A stretch of 64,000 nucleotides of DNA from an uncultured Lachnospiraceae bacterium (GTDB taxonomy: Bacteria; Bacillota; Clostridia; Lachnospirales; Lachnospiraceae). The position numbers and the translations under genes were made by a program. The notes under the pieces are model-generated. The model was given only the letters and a program-made list of their open reading frames with translations. It had not been told where the DNA came from and made no database searches. The stretch is from the NCBI GenBank assembly GCA_947629385.1, contig CANRDO010000004.1, positions 35,110 through 99,109 of the forward strand. The letters are read 5' to 3'. The first letter of the stretch is position 1, and every line of letters begins with the position of its first letter. Positions 25,908-36,283 of the stretch are shown here, piece after piece.

Positions 25908-28900
25908 ATGGCAAAACTTAGGGACATCCGTTTCCTTGCGTCGGAAACGGCGAAAAGCGTAAGTGCTTCTCCGCAGGACTGGATGGGGTATCTTGATACG
26001 GCGGCGAAACTATACCGCTATCCGTTTTCAGATACGCTATTGATCCACGCGCAGCGTCCGGACGCGACAGCGTGTGCATCGTTGGAAGTCTGGAATGAAA
26101 AAATGCTCCGCTGGGTGAACCGGGGCGCAAAAGGGATCGCGCTGCTTAATGAGACAGGGCCGCGTCTTGCACTCCGCTATGTTTTTGATGTATCGGATAC
26201 CCATGCGGTGCGCGGTGCAAGACCGCTGTATCTGTGGAAACTGCAGGAAGGGCAGGGAGGGCAGGAAGGGCAGGAAGGGGCGCTGTTTGACCACCTGACA
26301 GACACATACGGACTGGACGATGGGGTATCCGATTTGCATACCGCGCTCTGGAAGGTCGCGAGTGATATGGCGGAAGATAGCCTGGAAGAAGCGATGGACG
26401 GGCTTGAACAGCAAATTGAAGGTACATTTCTGGAGGAGCTTGACGCATACAGTATCCAGGTGGAATTCCGGGAGCTTCTCACAAATAGCGCGTATTACAT
26501 GCTTGCAAGGCGGTGTGGGCTTGATCCGTTGGACAGGCTCGATGAGGCAGCCTTTTCCGGCATTACAGATTTCAATGATCTGTCTGTGCTTACTTTCCTC
26601 GGAAATGCAACAAGCCAGATTGCTGAGCCTGTCCTGAAGGATATTGGAAGGACGGTCCGGCGCATTTCCATTGAGGAGCAGAAAAAAAGTTTTGAAGAAA
26701 CTATTGAAAAAAGGAATGAAGTAGTTTATAATGAATTTAACACTTTAAAGCGTGAAAGCAAAAACATAGAAGGAGGGACAAGCAATGGAAATGACCTACC
26801 ACCGCAAGGGAGATTACCTGTTTCCGAACCTGACCGTACAGACGGAGAGCCCGGTGACAGGGAAATACGCAATGCTGCGCAGGACATATCTGAAGGAGAA
26901 CAAAAAGAATCTGTATCAGAGCCTGTTGCTGACCGGGAAGCTGAACCGGCACCTGCAGGCGACCGAGACAGCAGCGCAGGAGAGGATGGAAGGCTCGGTG
27001 AAGAAGCTGTTGGAGAAGTACCCGGCACCGGACAAGGCGGCAGACCAGATGGCATGGGCAGCGCACATGAACAGCCTGACAGCGATGGCGGAGGAGAGCA
27101 TCTTGGCGGAATTGGTCTACATCTGACCGAGGAAACAAGTGAACAGGATTTGAGCGAAGCAGAGGTGGAAATTGCCTCTGCTTTATCTTTGCCTGAATTA
27201 CCTACGGCAAATGCACAGATCAGGAAGATCGAAGAACATGTGGCGGCGCTTTATGCGGGGAAGATTTCGATCCCTTCTGACGTCGTGGATGAAGTACTTA
27301 GGCAAGGAGGCAACCGAAAGGGAAGCCAGCTCCGTATTATCTACAATTTCATGATCGAGCAGAGTTCAAAAGAATACGCAGATTTTGTGCGCAGGGAGTA
27401 TGGGATAGGCGGCAAAGGACTGGAAATTGGCGGCAAGGAATACTCGGTCTGGTTCGATGAGCTTGGTATGCAGATCGCGGTGGGGCGTACGGTGACTGAC
27501 CAGATTCTTGATAAGGTATTTTTATCATGGGCTGACATCTCCTGGAGGATTCAGCAGCTTCTCAGGCAAGGGGAATATGCTCCACAGGTGGTATTGGATG
27601 CGGCAAGGGAGAACGCACTGAAAGAACATGCAAGCACGCTGATATTTATGAAAATGGATATGGGAGAAGGCGTTGCAGAGCTGGTTTTTGCGGATGTAGA
27701 ACCGTTTCGCCTAGGATTTCCGGATGCAGAAGAAAGGGTTTCTGAGATGCTTGCGCAGCCGGAGTATCTTGAGGATTTGATCGAACGTATGGAGGGACTT
27801 GTAGATGCCTATGGGGAAGACAGGAGTATCATGCGCTTCAAATATTACCGCCCGGATAAGGTACTGGAGCAGTTACGGAAACTGGCCAAAAAAGCGGTCC
27901 CTTATCAGGCGAGGGAAGGATTTGTGTGGGAGGAGCATCCGGTATTCATCACACAGGATGAAATTGACGCTTTCCTTGCTAAAGGTGGGCCATATCCAGA
28001 CGGACTGCTTGCCACATACGCTTTCTTTATTCAGGATAAATCTGACAAGGAAAAAGCAGATTTTCTCAAACAATTGTATGGCACTGGCGGGCACAGCGGT
28101 GCGCTGTCAAGGGGAGACGATTCCTTTGCCAATTATAGCGGTAAAGGGTTGCAGCTTGCGCGAGGGGACTACGGAACACCAGACGCGGAGGTCGTGCTGA
28201 AATGGCCGAAGGTGGCAAAGCGAGTAGATTACCTGATTAATAATGACAGGTTCCTCAAAAGCAACGACTATTTTCGTATGCCGGGTTATGAACGGGAAAG
28301 AATCGCAGATCGGATCATTAGCTTTTATTCTCGTATGCCAAAAGAAATTGAGAGACCTTATCAGGAAGATTTTTTTAATGAGAATGCGCGTAAAACTTTG
28401 CCGGGTCTTCTTCAAGAACCGTATTACGCAGAGGAACTGGTGGCAAAAATGGATGCTGCACTTGCTTCGCTTCCTCTTGATTATGAAGATTATGAGAAAC
28501 GTGCAGAGACGCTTTCTGTTGTGCATCAGTACATTGAGGGGACATATACGATCTTCCCGGTGAAGAAAAAAGAAGCACAGACGGAAACAGTCGAAAGACA
28601 GCTTTCCATTTTCGACTTCATGGGGGCAGAGGAGCCGCCTGCGCGGGAAAAAGCAGGAAAGACGGTAACTATCTATCCTGGGGAAAAGAACAACCTGCCT
28701 TATGATATCGTTATTGAAAAAATACATTTGGAAGAGCCTGAAAAGGATAAGCAGGAGGAAAAACCGGATACAAGTGTCCAGACTGCAGGGACATTTGAAT
28801 ATGGAGGCTATCACTTTATCCCGTACGGGGTGCTTCCCCCGGATCTTGACTTCAAAGCTGCCACGGCAGGCACGGTTTCAGAACGCATTTTAAGGTTCTC

Positions 28901-31900
28901 GAAATATGGGTGGGCGAAGCACCCGTGGTCAAGGGAGAAATTCTATGAAGCGAGCGGCAATTCTAAGGCAGATGTGTTCCGCTGCCTTGAAACTGGACAG
29001 GATCTTCTGCCGGGGGATAATGAGCTGTTTGAATACGCCGGCAGATTCGTCCCGCTTGAGCCGGAGGCAGCCAGGTTATTTCCCGGCCAGAATCCGGATC
29101 AGGAACAGCCGGAGAAGCAGGAAGAAACAGCAGAAGTGGACTCTGTGGATGATACAGCGCCTGCTACGTCAAGCGGCATAGATGGGTTGGACGGTTGGGA
29201 AAGCGCCGAAGGCATGGAGACTCCGTTTGACGAAGTACCAGAACAGGGCATGGAGATTGTATCACGTTTCCAGTCCACGTCTGCCATGCAGGACGGCTAT
29301 GTGGAAGATATTGTTATCCTGCGTTATCCGGGAGGAGCCTATTACAACCATTACGGTTATGATGAGCGTATTGGTATGGGCGCTGCGAGTGCGGGGCCTT
29401 TTGAAACGATCGAAGATGCAAGGCAGGCAGTATTAGCCCACCGTCCGGATGCGAAAGAAGCTGTTGAGGACAGGGAAGTGGCGGAGCCTTTGCAGAAGGA
29501 CTCTGGAGGGGACATTCCGATCGGTGCTGTTATAGAGATCGGCGGGCGTGAGTTTCGGATTGACTCTGTGGACTATGCCAATGAGAAAGCCACGCTGCAG
29601 GATATGACAATGGCGAAGGAGGCGCGCTACCCGGTTTTCCGTGTAGAAAACCTTGATGCGGTGCGCTTCTGGCTGGAGCAGTCGCGAGAGCATGCGGAAG
29701 AACGGCAGGAGAATGCTGAGCAACAGATAGAGCAGGCTGTTTCCGAAGCGATGGCACGTGCGGATGCTTATTTCGAGGACTTTTCACCGGAACAGATAGA
29801 CGTGATCTATGAAGCGGCAGGACAGGGTCTTGACGTGACGCCGATGCTTGTTCCGGATTTTCCACCGGAGCAGATGCAGCTGATCGCCGATGTGCTGAGG
29901 CAGATTGCTGCAGACGAACAGATGGTATTCGGTCAGGAAATCGCCGCCCTGACAGGACACGTCATGGGGGCGGATGAAATTAATGCGGTCCGCAGGGAGC
30001 GCCGGCTTCCGCTTGAGCAGACAGACAGGGCAGACGGGGGAACACCGGAGCAGCAGATTGAACGGCAGCATGAACCTGGACAGCAGAGACCTTCTGAAAC
30101 AGATGACAGGCGCATCAACTTCCGGATCACGGATGACGATCTCGGTGTGGGCGGTCCGAAACAAAAATTCCGCAGGAACATGGACGCGATCTATCTGTTG
30201 AAGAAACTGAGTATTGAGGGAAGGCTTGCGACGGAGGAAGAACAGGAAGTGTTGTCGCGTTACGTCGGGTGGGGCGGTATCCCGCAGGCGTTTGATGAGG
30301 ACAACAGGGAATGGCACGGGGAGTACGGGGAGGTAAAGGCGGCACTCTCAGCAGAAGAATACCGGGCGGCAAGGGCATCTACCCTGAACGCATTTTATAC
30401 TTCCCCGACGGTCATTAAGGCAATGTATGAGGCGTTAGGCAACATGGGACTTGCGTCCGGGAACGTGCTTGAGCCGTCCTGCGGCGTTGGAAACTTCATG
30501 GGGCTTGTGCCGGAGGGCATGGAAGGGATTAAGATGTACGGCGTGGAACTGGACAGCATATCCGGGCAGATTGCAAAGCAGCTTTACCAGAAAAACCCGA
30601 TCGCGGTACAGGGGTTTGAGACAACCGACTATCCGGAGAATTTCTTCGACTGCGTGATCGGGAATGTACCTTTCGGGCAGTATAAAGTCAATGACCGCAA
30701 GTATGACAGGTATAACTTCCTGATCCATGATTATTTCATCGCCAAAAGCATTGACCTGGTGCGTCCGGGCGGCGTCGTGGCGGTAGTCACTTCAAACGGG
30801 ACGATGGATAAACAGAATCCGGCTGTGCGGAAATACATTGCAGAGAGGGCGGAACTGCTCGGCGCGGTGCGGCTTCCGAACAACGCTTTCATGCGCAATG
30901 CAAATACAGGGGTCGTCGCGGACATTCTTTTCTTCCAGAAGCGTGACCGTACTGTACTGGAGCAGCCAAAGTGGGTGGAGCTTGGCACGACGCCGGAAGG
31001 GTATTCGATTAACTCCTATTTTGCAGAACACCCTGAAATGGTCCTCGGTGAAATCACGACAGAAAGTACACAGTACGGGAAGCAGGAGACGACGGTAAAG
31101 CCGTTTACAGATGCGGATCTCGCATTGCAGTTAAAAGAAGCAATGCAGCATATCCGGGGGACGATCACGGAGCAGGATATAGAAGATATGGAACTGGATG
31201 AAGAAGAAATGTCCATTCCTGCAGATCCAAATGTCAAGAATTTCAGCTTCACGAACATTGAGGGTGCCGTGTATTACAGGGAGAATTCAAGAATGAACCG
31301 TCTGGAGCTTCCGGCTGCGACAGCCGAGCGGGTGCTTGGCATGGTTGATATGCGTGATACGGTGCAGGAGCTGATCAAGTGCCAGATGGAGGACGGAAGC
31401 GATGCGGATGTAGCTGCCCTGCAGTTAAGGCTGAACAGCCAGTATGACCGGTTCACGGCAAGGCACGGCCTGGTCAGCAGCACGGCGAACCGGCGGGCTT
31501 TCTCACAGGACAGCAGTTATTGCCTGCTCTGTTCGCTGGAGATTCTGGATGAGGAGGGCAAACTGCAGAGGAAGGCAGATATTTTCACGAAAAGGACGAT
31601 CCGTAAACCGGAGCCGGTGACGAGCGTGGACACGGCGAGTGAAGCGCTTGCGGTTTCAATCGGTGAGCGCGCGAAAGTGGATGTGCCTTTTATGGCGCAG
31701 CTTGCCGGGAAGGGTGAGGACGAGATCACGGAAGAGCTTCACGGTGTCATTTTTAAGAATCCGGTTACCGGGGCATGGGAGACTTCCGATGAGTACCTGT
31801 CCGGGAATGTCCGGGAAAAGCTGCAGATTGCGAGGGAATTTGCCGAAAAACATCCGGAATATGAAGTAAATGTGCAGGGCCTCGAGAGGGTACAGCCCAA

Positions 31901-34900
31901 AGACCTGGATGCGTCTGAGATCGAGGTACGGCTTGGGGCTACCTGGATTGATCCGGAATACATTACTCAGTTTATGGGGGAGACGTTTAAGACGCCGGAT
32001 TATCTGTTGGGAAGCAAGATCAACGTGCAATACGCAAAGGTCAGCGGCCAGTGGAATGTCTCCGGGAAGAGCATGGACGGCTATGGGAATCCGCTTGTTA
32101 CTTCCACATACGGCACAGGCCGGGCGAACGCATACCGCCTGTTGGAAGATGCCCTTAATCTCAGGGATACCAAGATTTACGATACGGTCCAGGACGTTGA
32201 CGGGGAGAAGCGTGTACTGAATAAAAAAGAGACCATGCTGGCACAGCAGAAGCAGGAAACGATAAAGGAAGCGTTCAAGGAATGGATATTCAGCGACATG
32301 GAAAGGCGCGAGAAGCTCTGCCGGACTTACAATGAACTGTTTAACAGCACGCGTCCACGAGAGTACGATGGCAGCCATATCCGTTTTGTGGGGATGACGC
32401 CGGAGATCACGCTGATGCAGCACCAGAAAAACGCGGTTGCGCATATCCTGTACGGGCATAATACGCTGCTTGCACACTGTGTCGGTGCGGGCAAGACATT
32501 CCAGATGATCGCGGCAGGCATGGAAAGCAAACGGCTCGGACTTTCACATAAGAATCTGTATGTTGTCCCGAACCACCTGACGGAGCAGTGGGGAAGCGAT
32601 TTCCTCCGCCTGTATCCGGGTGCGAATGTGCTTGTCGCGACAAAAAAGGATTTTGAACCGGCAAACCGTAAGAAATTCTGCTCCCGGATTGCCACGGGTG
32701 ACTATGATGCGATCATCATAGGGCACAGCCAGTTTGAGCGGATCCCGCTGTCAAGGGAACGGCAGATCGCGAACATTGAACGCCAGATCGACGATATTGT
32801 GATGGCGATCGACGAGGCAAAGCAGGAGGAAGGCGCGCACTATACCGTCAAGCAGATGGAAAAGACCAAAAAGACCCTTGAGACAAAACTGGAGCGGCTG
32901 AATGACCAGAGTCGGAAAGACGATGTAGTCACGTTTGAGCAGCTTGGCGTAGACCGTCTTTTTGTGGATGAGAGCCATTTTTACAAGAACCTTTTCCTTT
33001 ATACGAAGATGCGCAATGTGGCGGGAATCTCTCAGACAGACGCACAGAAAAGCTCCGATATGTTTATGAAATGCCAGTATCTCGACGAGATCACCGGGGG
33101 TCGTGGCGTGACGTTCGCCACGGGTACGCCCGTGTCAAACAGCATGGTGGAGCTGTATACGATCATGCGTTACCTCCAGTACGATACTATCCAGAAAATG
33201 GGCCTGGGGCATTTTGATTCCTGGGCTGCAACATTCGGTGAGACAGTTACGGCGATTGAGCTGGCACCGGAGGGGACGGGCTACCGTGCAAAAACGCGGT
33301 TCGCCCGGTTTTTTAACCTTCCAGAACTTATTTCATTGTTCAAAGAGAGTGCCGATGTACAGACTGCGGATATGCTTAACTTGCCCGTGCCGGAAGCGGA
33401 GTATATCAATGAAGTGTTGAAACCGAGCGAGGAACAGAAGGAATTGGTAGGCTCTTTTGCGGAGCGCGCGGAAGAAGTACGGAAGGGAAATGTGGATTCA
33501 ACTATTGATAACATGCTCAAGATCACGAATGACGGCAGGAAATGTGCGCTTGACCAGAGGCTGATCAACGATATGCTGCCGGACGCCCCGGAGAGCAAGG
33601 TGAACCTTTGCGTAAAGAATGTTTTTGATGTATGGCAGGAGACAGAGGGAAAGAGATCCACGCAGCTTGTATTCTGTGACCTGTCGACACCAAAAAATGA
33701 CGGCACATTCAATGTCTATGATGACATAAGGGAGAAACTCGTTGCACGGGGCATACCGCGTGAGGAGATCGTCTTTATCCATGAGGCCAATACGGAGGCG
33801 CGGAAAGCGGAACTGTTTGCAAAAGTGCGGGCAGGACAGGTACGCGTCCTGCTCGGTTCCACGCCGAAGCTTGGAGCCGGTACGAATATACAGGACCGCT
33901 TGGTCGCCCTGCACCATCTTGACTGCCCGTGGAAGCCTTCCGATCTGGAACAGCAGGAAGGCCGTATCTTGCGGCAGGGGAACCAGAACGAAAAAGTCAA
34001 GATCTTCCGGTACGTGACGGAGAACACATTTGACGCTTATATGTGGCAGATCCTGGAGAATAAGCAGAAATTCATTTCGCAGATCATGACGAGCAAATCC
34101 CCCGTCCGTGCCTGCGAGGATGTGGACGATACGGCGCTGTCTTATGCGGAGATCAAGGCGCTTGCAACCGGGAATCCGTACATTAAGGAAAAGATGGATC
34201 TGGATATACAGGTAAGCAAGCTCAAGCTGATGAAAGCGAACCACACGAGCCAGAAATACCGTCTGGAGACAGACATAGCACGGAAATATCCCCAACAGAT
34301 TGCGGCTGTCAAGGAACGGATAGCAGGATTAAAGTCCGATGCTGGGGCGGCGAAATCTGTACTCGGACGTGACAAGGATGCCTTTGAAATGACGATTGGC
34401 GGGACTGTCTATACGGACCGGAAAGAGGCAGGTACGGCGCTGATTGCAGCCTGTGCCGGACTTAAAGCAGTAGGCACGGCAGGTCAGATCGGGCAGCTTC
34501 AGGAATTTTCTCTGTATGCTGAGTTTGATACATGGAAGCAGAGTTATATGCTTTCGATTAAACGGGAGTGCAGTTACAAGATAGAGGTCGGAAAGGATGC
34601 ACTCGGAAATCTTCAAAGAATCAGTAATGCCCTGTCAGGAATAGAAAAACAGCTCTTGGAGTCGGAACAGAAGCTGGCAACACTCCAGCAGAGACTTGCC
34701 ACGGCGCAGGAGGAAGTCGAAAAGCCATTCCCGAAAGAACAGGAGCTTGCTGAAAAGCTGAGCCGTCTTGCAGAGCTGAACGCACTTCTGAACATGGATG
34801 AAAAAGGATCTCCGGAAGCCGTAGGTATTGATGAAGGCACACAGGAGGCTGCCGTTTGCGAAGAAATTCAGGATGTCCAGGAGGAACAGATAGCGGACAG

Positions 34901-35006
34901 CCCATACAGGCCGTCCATTCTCAATAAGCTGAACCTGGCGAAAGAGAGATGCGCAAACTCGCTGCAGGAAAATGGCAAGGGGAGAAAGGAGGAGTTGGAT
35001 TTGTAG
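25908..35006 (+). CDS. Giant ArdC-N / DNA methylase / SNF2-like helicase
   Basis: 3032 aa cytoplasmic DNA-processing protein. Residues about 1-110 form an ArdC-N-like ssDNA-binding domain (YRYPFSDTLLIHAQRPDATA). About 270-410 is low-complexity linker that overlaps the nested tnpV gene. Two diverged copies of a 130-residue module (YNFMIEQSSKEYADFVRREYG, and YAFFIQDKSDKEKADFLKQLYG) follow. The adenine-methylase-like domain has EPSCGVGNF (1522) and NVPF (1586) in place of NPPY. The SNF2/DEAD helicase has GAGKT (about 2193-2197), DESH (2354) and EGRILRQGN (2684). The C-terminus is coiled coil ending RPSILNKLNLAKER. Probably unwinds and modifies transferred DNA in the new host (inference). ATG 25908 has AAGGAAGAG upstream. 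Confidence 0.9.
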   Translation: MAKLRDIRFLASETAKSVSASPQDWMGYLDTAAKLYRYPFSDTLLIHAQRPDATACASLEVWNEKMLRWVNRGAKGIALLNETGPRLALRYVFDVSDTHAVRGARPLYLWKLQEGQGGQEGQEGALFDHLTDTYGLDDGVSDLHTALWKVASDMAEDSLEEAMDGLEQQIEGTFLEELDAYSIQVEFRELLTNSAYYMLARRCGLDPLDRLDEAAFSGITDFNDLSVLTFLGNATSQIAEPVLKDIGRTVRRISIEEQKKSFEETIEKRNEVVYNEFNTLKRESKNIEGGTSNGNDLPPQGRLPVSEPDRTDGEPGDREIRNAAQDISEGEQKESVSEPVADREAEPAPAGDRDSSAGEDGRLGEEAVGEVPGTGQGGRPDGMGSAHEQPDSDGGGEHLGGIGLHLTEETSEQDLSEAEVEIASALSLPELPTANAQIRKIEEHVAALYAGKISIPSDVVDEVLRQGGNRKGSQLRIIYNFMIEQSSKEYADFVRREYGIGGKGLEIGGKEYSVWFDELGMQIAVGRTVTDQILDKVFLSWADISWRIQQLLRQGEYAPQVVLDAARENALKEHASTLIFMKMDMGEGVAELVFADVEPFRLGFPDAEERVSEMLAQPEYLEDLIERMEGLVDAYGEDRSIMRFKYYRPDKVLEQLRKLAKKAVPYQAREGFVWEEHPVFITQDEIDAFLAKGGPYPDGLLATYAFFIQDKSDKEKADFLKQLYGTGGHSGALSRGDDSFANYSGKGLQLARGDYGTPDAEVVLKWPKVAKRVDYLINNDRFLKSNDYFRMPGYERERIADRIISFYSRMPKEIERPYQEDFFNENARKTLPGLLQEPYYAEELVAKMDAALASLPLDYEDYEKRAETLSVVHQYIEGTYTIFPVKKKEAQTETVERQLSIFDFMGAEEPPAREKAGKTVTIYPGEKNNLPYDIVIEKIHLEEPEKDKQEEKPDTSVQTAGTFEYGGYHFIPYGVLPPDLDFKAATAGTVSERILRFSKYGWAKHPWSREKFYEASGNSKADVFRCLETGQDLLPGDNELFEYAGRFVPLEPEAARLFPGQNPDQEQPEKQEETAEVDSVDDTAPATSSGIDGLDGWESAEGMETPFDEVPEQGMEIVSRFQSTSAMQDGYVEDIVILRYPGGAYYNHYGYDERIGMGAASAGPFETIEDARQAVLAHRPDAKEAVEDREVAEPLQKDSGGDIPIGAVIEIGGREFRIDSVDYANEKATLQDMTMAKEARYPVFRVENLDAVRFWLEQSREHAEERQENAEQQIEQAVSEAMARADAYFEDFSPEQIDVIYEAAGQGLDVTPMLVPDFPPEQMQLIADVLRQIAADEQMVFGQEIAALTGHVMGADEINAVRRERRLPLEQTDRADGGTPEQQIERQHEPGQQRPSETDDRRINFRITDDDLGVGGPKQKFRRNMDAIYLLKKLSIEGRLATEEEQEVLSRYVGWGGIPQAFDEDNREWHGEYGEVKAALSAEEYRAARASTLNAFYTSPTVIKAMYEALGNMGLASGNVLEPSCGVGNFMGLVPEGMEGIKMYGVELDSISGQIAKQLYQKNPIAVQGFETTDYPENFFDCVIGNVPFGQYKVNDRKYDRYNFLIHDYFIAKSIDLVRPGGVVAVVTSNGTMDKQNPAVRKYIAERAELLGAVRLPNNAFMRNANTGVVADILFFQKRDRTVLEQPKWVELGTTPEGYSINSYFAEHPEMVLGEITTESTQYGKQETTVKPFTDADLALQLKEAMQHIRGTITEQDIEDMELDEEEMSIPADPNVKNFSFTNIEGAVYYRENSRMNRLELPAATAERVLGMVDMRDTVQELIKCQMEDGSDADVAALQLRLNSQYDRFTARHGLVSSTANRRAFSQDSSYCLLCSLEILDEEGKLQRKADIFTKRTIRKPEPVTSVDTASEALAVSIGERAKVDVPFMAQLAGKGEDEITEELHGVIFKNPVTGAWETSDEYLSGNVREKLQIAREFAEKHPEYEVNVQGLERVQPKDLDASEIEVRLGATWIDPEYITQFMGETFKTPDYLLGSKINVQYAKVSGQWNVSGKSMDGYGNPLVTSTYGTGRANAYRLLEDALNLRDTKIYDTVQDVDGEKRVLNKKETMLAQQKQETIKEAFKEWIFSDMERREKLCRTYNELFNSTRPREYDGSHIRFVGMTPEITLMQHQKNAVAHILYGHNTLLAHCVGAGKTFQMIAAGMESKRLGLSHKNLYVVPNHLTEQWGSDFLRLYPGANVLVATKKDFEPANRKKFCSRIATGDYDAIIIGHSQFERIPLSRERQIANIERQIDDIVMAIDEAKQEEGAHYTVKQMEKTKKTLETKLERLNDQSRKDDVVTFEQLGVDRLFVDESHFYKNLFLYTKMRNVAGISQTDAQKSSDMFMKCQYLDEITGGRGVTFATGTPVSNSMVELYTIMRYLQYDTIQKMGLGHFDSWAATFGETVTAIELAPEGTGYRAKTRFARFFNLPELISLFKESADVQTADMLNLPVPEAEYINEVLKPSEEQKELVGSFAERAEEVRKGNVDSTIDNMLKITNDGRKCALDQRLINDMLPDAPESKVNLCVKNVFDVWQETEGKRSTQLVFCDLSTPKNDGTFNVYDDIREKLVARGIPREEIVFIHEANTEARKAELFAKVRAGQVRVLLGSTPKLGAGTNIQDRLVALHHLDCPWKPSDLEQQEGRILRQGNQNEKVKIFRYVTENTFDAYMWQILENKQKFISQIMTSKSPVRACEDVDDTALSYAEIKALATGNPYIKEKMDLDIQVSKLKLMKANHTSQKYRLETDIARKYPQQIAAVKERIAGLKSDAGAAKSVLGRDKDAFEMTIGGTVYTDRKEAGTALIAACAGLKAVGTAGQIGQLQEFSLYAEFDTWKQSYMLSIKRECSYKIEVGKDALGNLQRISNALSGIEKQLLESEQKLATLQQRLATAQEEVEKPFPKEQELAEKLSRLAELNALLNMDEKGSPEAVGIDEGTQEAAVCEEIQDVQEEQIADSPYRPSILNKLNLAKERCANSLQENGKGRKEELDL
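26785..27126 (+). CDS. tnpV: TnpV family protein nested out of frame in the helicase gene
   Basis: 113 aa in the +1 frame inside the helicase gene. It reads MEMTYHRKGDYLFPNLTVQT, then YAMLRRTYLKENKKNLYQSL, and ends SILAELVYI; this is the TnpV family of transposon-encoded proteins at full length. A consensus GAAGGAGGG lies at 26771-26779, six bases before the ATG. In the helicase frame the same bases encode low-complexity Glu/Gly/Asp-rich sequence, so TnpV probably carried the original coding constraint. Function of TnpV is unknown; association with mobile elements is established. Confidence 0.85.
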   Translation: MEMTYHRKGDYLFPNLTVQTESPVTGKYAMLRRTYLKENKKNLYQSLLLTGKLNRHLQATETAAQERMEGSVKKLLEKYPAPDKAADQMAWAAHMNSLTAMAEESILAELVYI

Positions 35007-35116
35007 AATTAAGAATAATAGTATTCCCGTGGGGAAAGTTTTGCTGTAAAATGAAAACCAGAAAGCCTGTTTTTTAGAAAATATGATTGGCAGGCGTTTG
35101 GTTTGGAAAGGAAGAA

Positions 35117-36226
35117 ATGAACATGTGGGGAATGAGTGAAATAGAATTTTATTCCTATGTCGCTGGCGATATGAAATATAGCCTGCCGTCAGAATATAAA
35201 AATATGTCGGTCTCTTTAGGAAAGACCTATGAAGTGAATGACGTAGAGCTGAATGCACTTAACGTGACTGATGGAAGCAGCTATGTATTACCGGCAATAT
35301 ATTTGGACGATTACTATTTGGCATATTCAATGGGAGGCGAAGACATAGATACCATTACAGAGATGATAGCCGGGCGGATCGTCGGTTATGAAAACTCAGA
35401 GCTTCGTATCAGCAGAAATGAGATCATGGACTATGAGACTGTGAAAGACAGGCTGTCGATACTCTTGTGCGATCCGGACCGCAACGAGGAATATCTGAAA
35501 GGTAAAGCGTATTCCAGAGAGGGGGATTTTGCAGCTGTTTACCATCTTGCTGTTGCGGAAGATCGTGGCAGGTTTGAGTGCGTGCCTGTTACACAGGAAC
35601 TGATGGAAAGATGGGGCGTTGACATGGATACCTTGAGACGGGATGCAGTCCTGTCAGAGAACCGCCGGAAGCCTTTGCTTGCAGAAATGGTAAACATACT
35701 TTATTATTCGTCTTTTGGCCTTCCAGTAGAAAATCTGCTCGATGATACGAAGGAAAGAGCTAAGACGGCAGATTTACTGAAAATGCCTTTGAGCCTTACA
35801 AACAGAAGCCTGAAAAATGGTGCAGCCTTGATTTTGGACAATGAGGTTTTAGACCGGGTTGGGGAGGTGCTGGGCAGGGACTTTTACGTATTGCCTTCTT
35901 CTGTCCATGAAGTGGCGATAGTGCCTGACAGCGGGGAATTTGACCTGCAGGAACTGAAGGAAACGGTGTCCCACATAAATGCAAACGACGTGAAGGCGGT
36001 AGATGTCCTATCGGACAAAATACAGCACTATGACTGTACGGAGCATATACTGGAAAATGCTGATGTATGGAAACAACGGATGGAAAAACAGAAAGATAAG
36101 GTCCTTGTTTCAGATCCTATATGCCGGCCGTCCGTGCTGGGGAAGTTGCACCAGGCGCAGGAGAGGGTTTCTTCGAGGCAGCAGTCAAAGCCGGAAACAG
36201 CAGTCAGTAAAGGAATAGAATTATAG
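35117..36226 (+). CDS. DUF5688-like ICE protein
   Basis: 369 aa from ATG 35117 (ATG 35123 is possible; AAGGAAG lies just upstream). Contains NVTDGSSYVLPAIYLDDYYL and the later VTQELMERWGVDMDTLRRDA and FYVLPSSVHEVAIVP, matching the DUF5688 family seen in gut Firmicutes ICEs. No catalytic motif is visible. The C-terminus ends with RPSVLGKLHQAQERVSSRQQ, like the end of the helicase before it. It is part of the same operon as the helicase, ended by a strong terminator. Confidence 0.7.
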   Translation: MNMWGMSEIEFYSYVAGDMKYSLPSEYKNMSVSLGKTYEVNDVELNALNVTDGSSYVLPAIYLDDYYLAYSMGGEDIDTITEMIAGRIVGYENSELRISRNEIMDYETVKDRLSILLCDPDRNEEYLKGKAYSREGDFAAVYHLAVAEDRGRFECVPVTQELMERWGVDMDTLRRDAVLSENRRKPLLAEMVNILYYSSFGLPVENLLDDTKERAKTADLLKMPLSLTNRSLKNGAALILDNEVLDRVGEVLGRDFYVLPSSVHEVAIVPDSGEFDLQELKETVSHINANDVKAVDVLSDKIQHYDCTEHILENADVWKQRMEKQKDKVLVSDPICRPSVLGKLHQAQERVSSRQQSKPETAVSKGIEL

Positions 36227-36231
36227 TATTG

Positions 36232-36266
36232 ATGAAAGCCCGCCATTCTGGCGGGTGTTTCATTTT
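36232..36266 (+). terminator. Terminator after the DUF5688 gene
   Basis: GC-rich stem CCCGCCA/TGGCGGG with a 3-base loop, extended by TGAAA/TTTCA flanks and ending in TTTT. Confidence 0.9.
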
Positions 36267-36283
36267 AAAGGGGGGAGTATATA

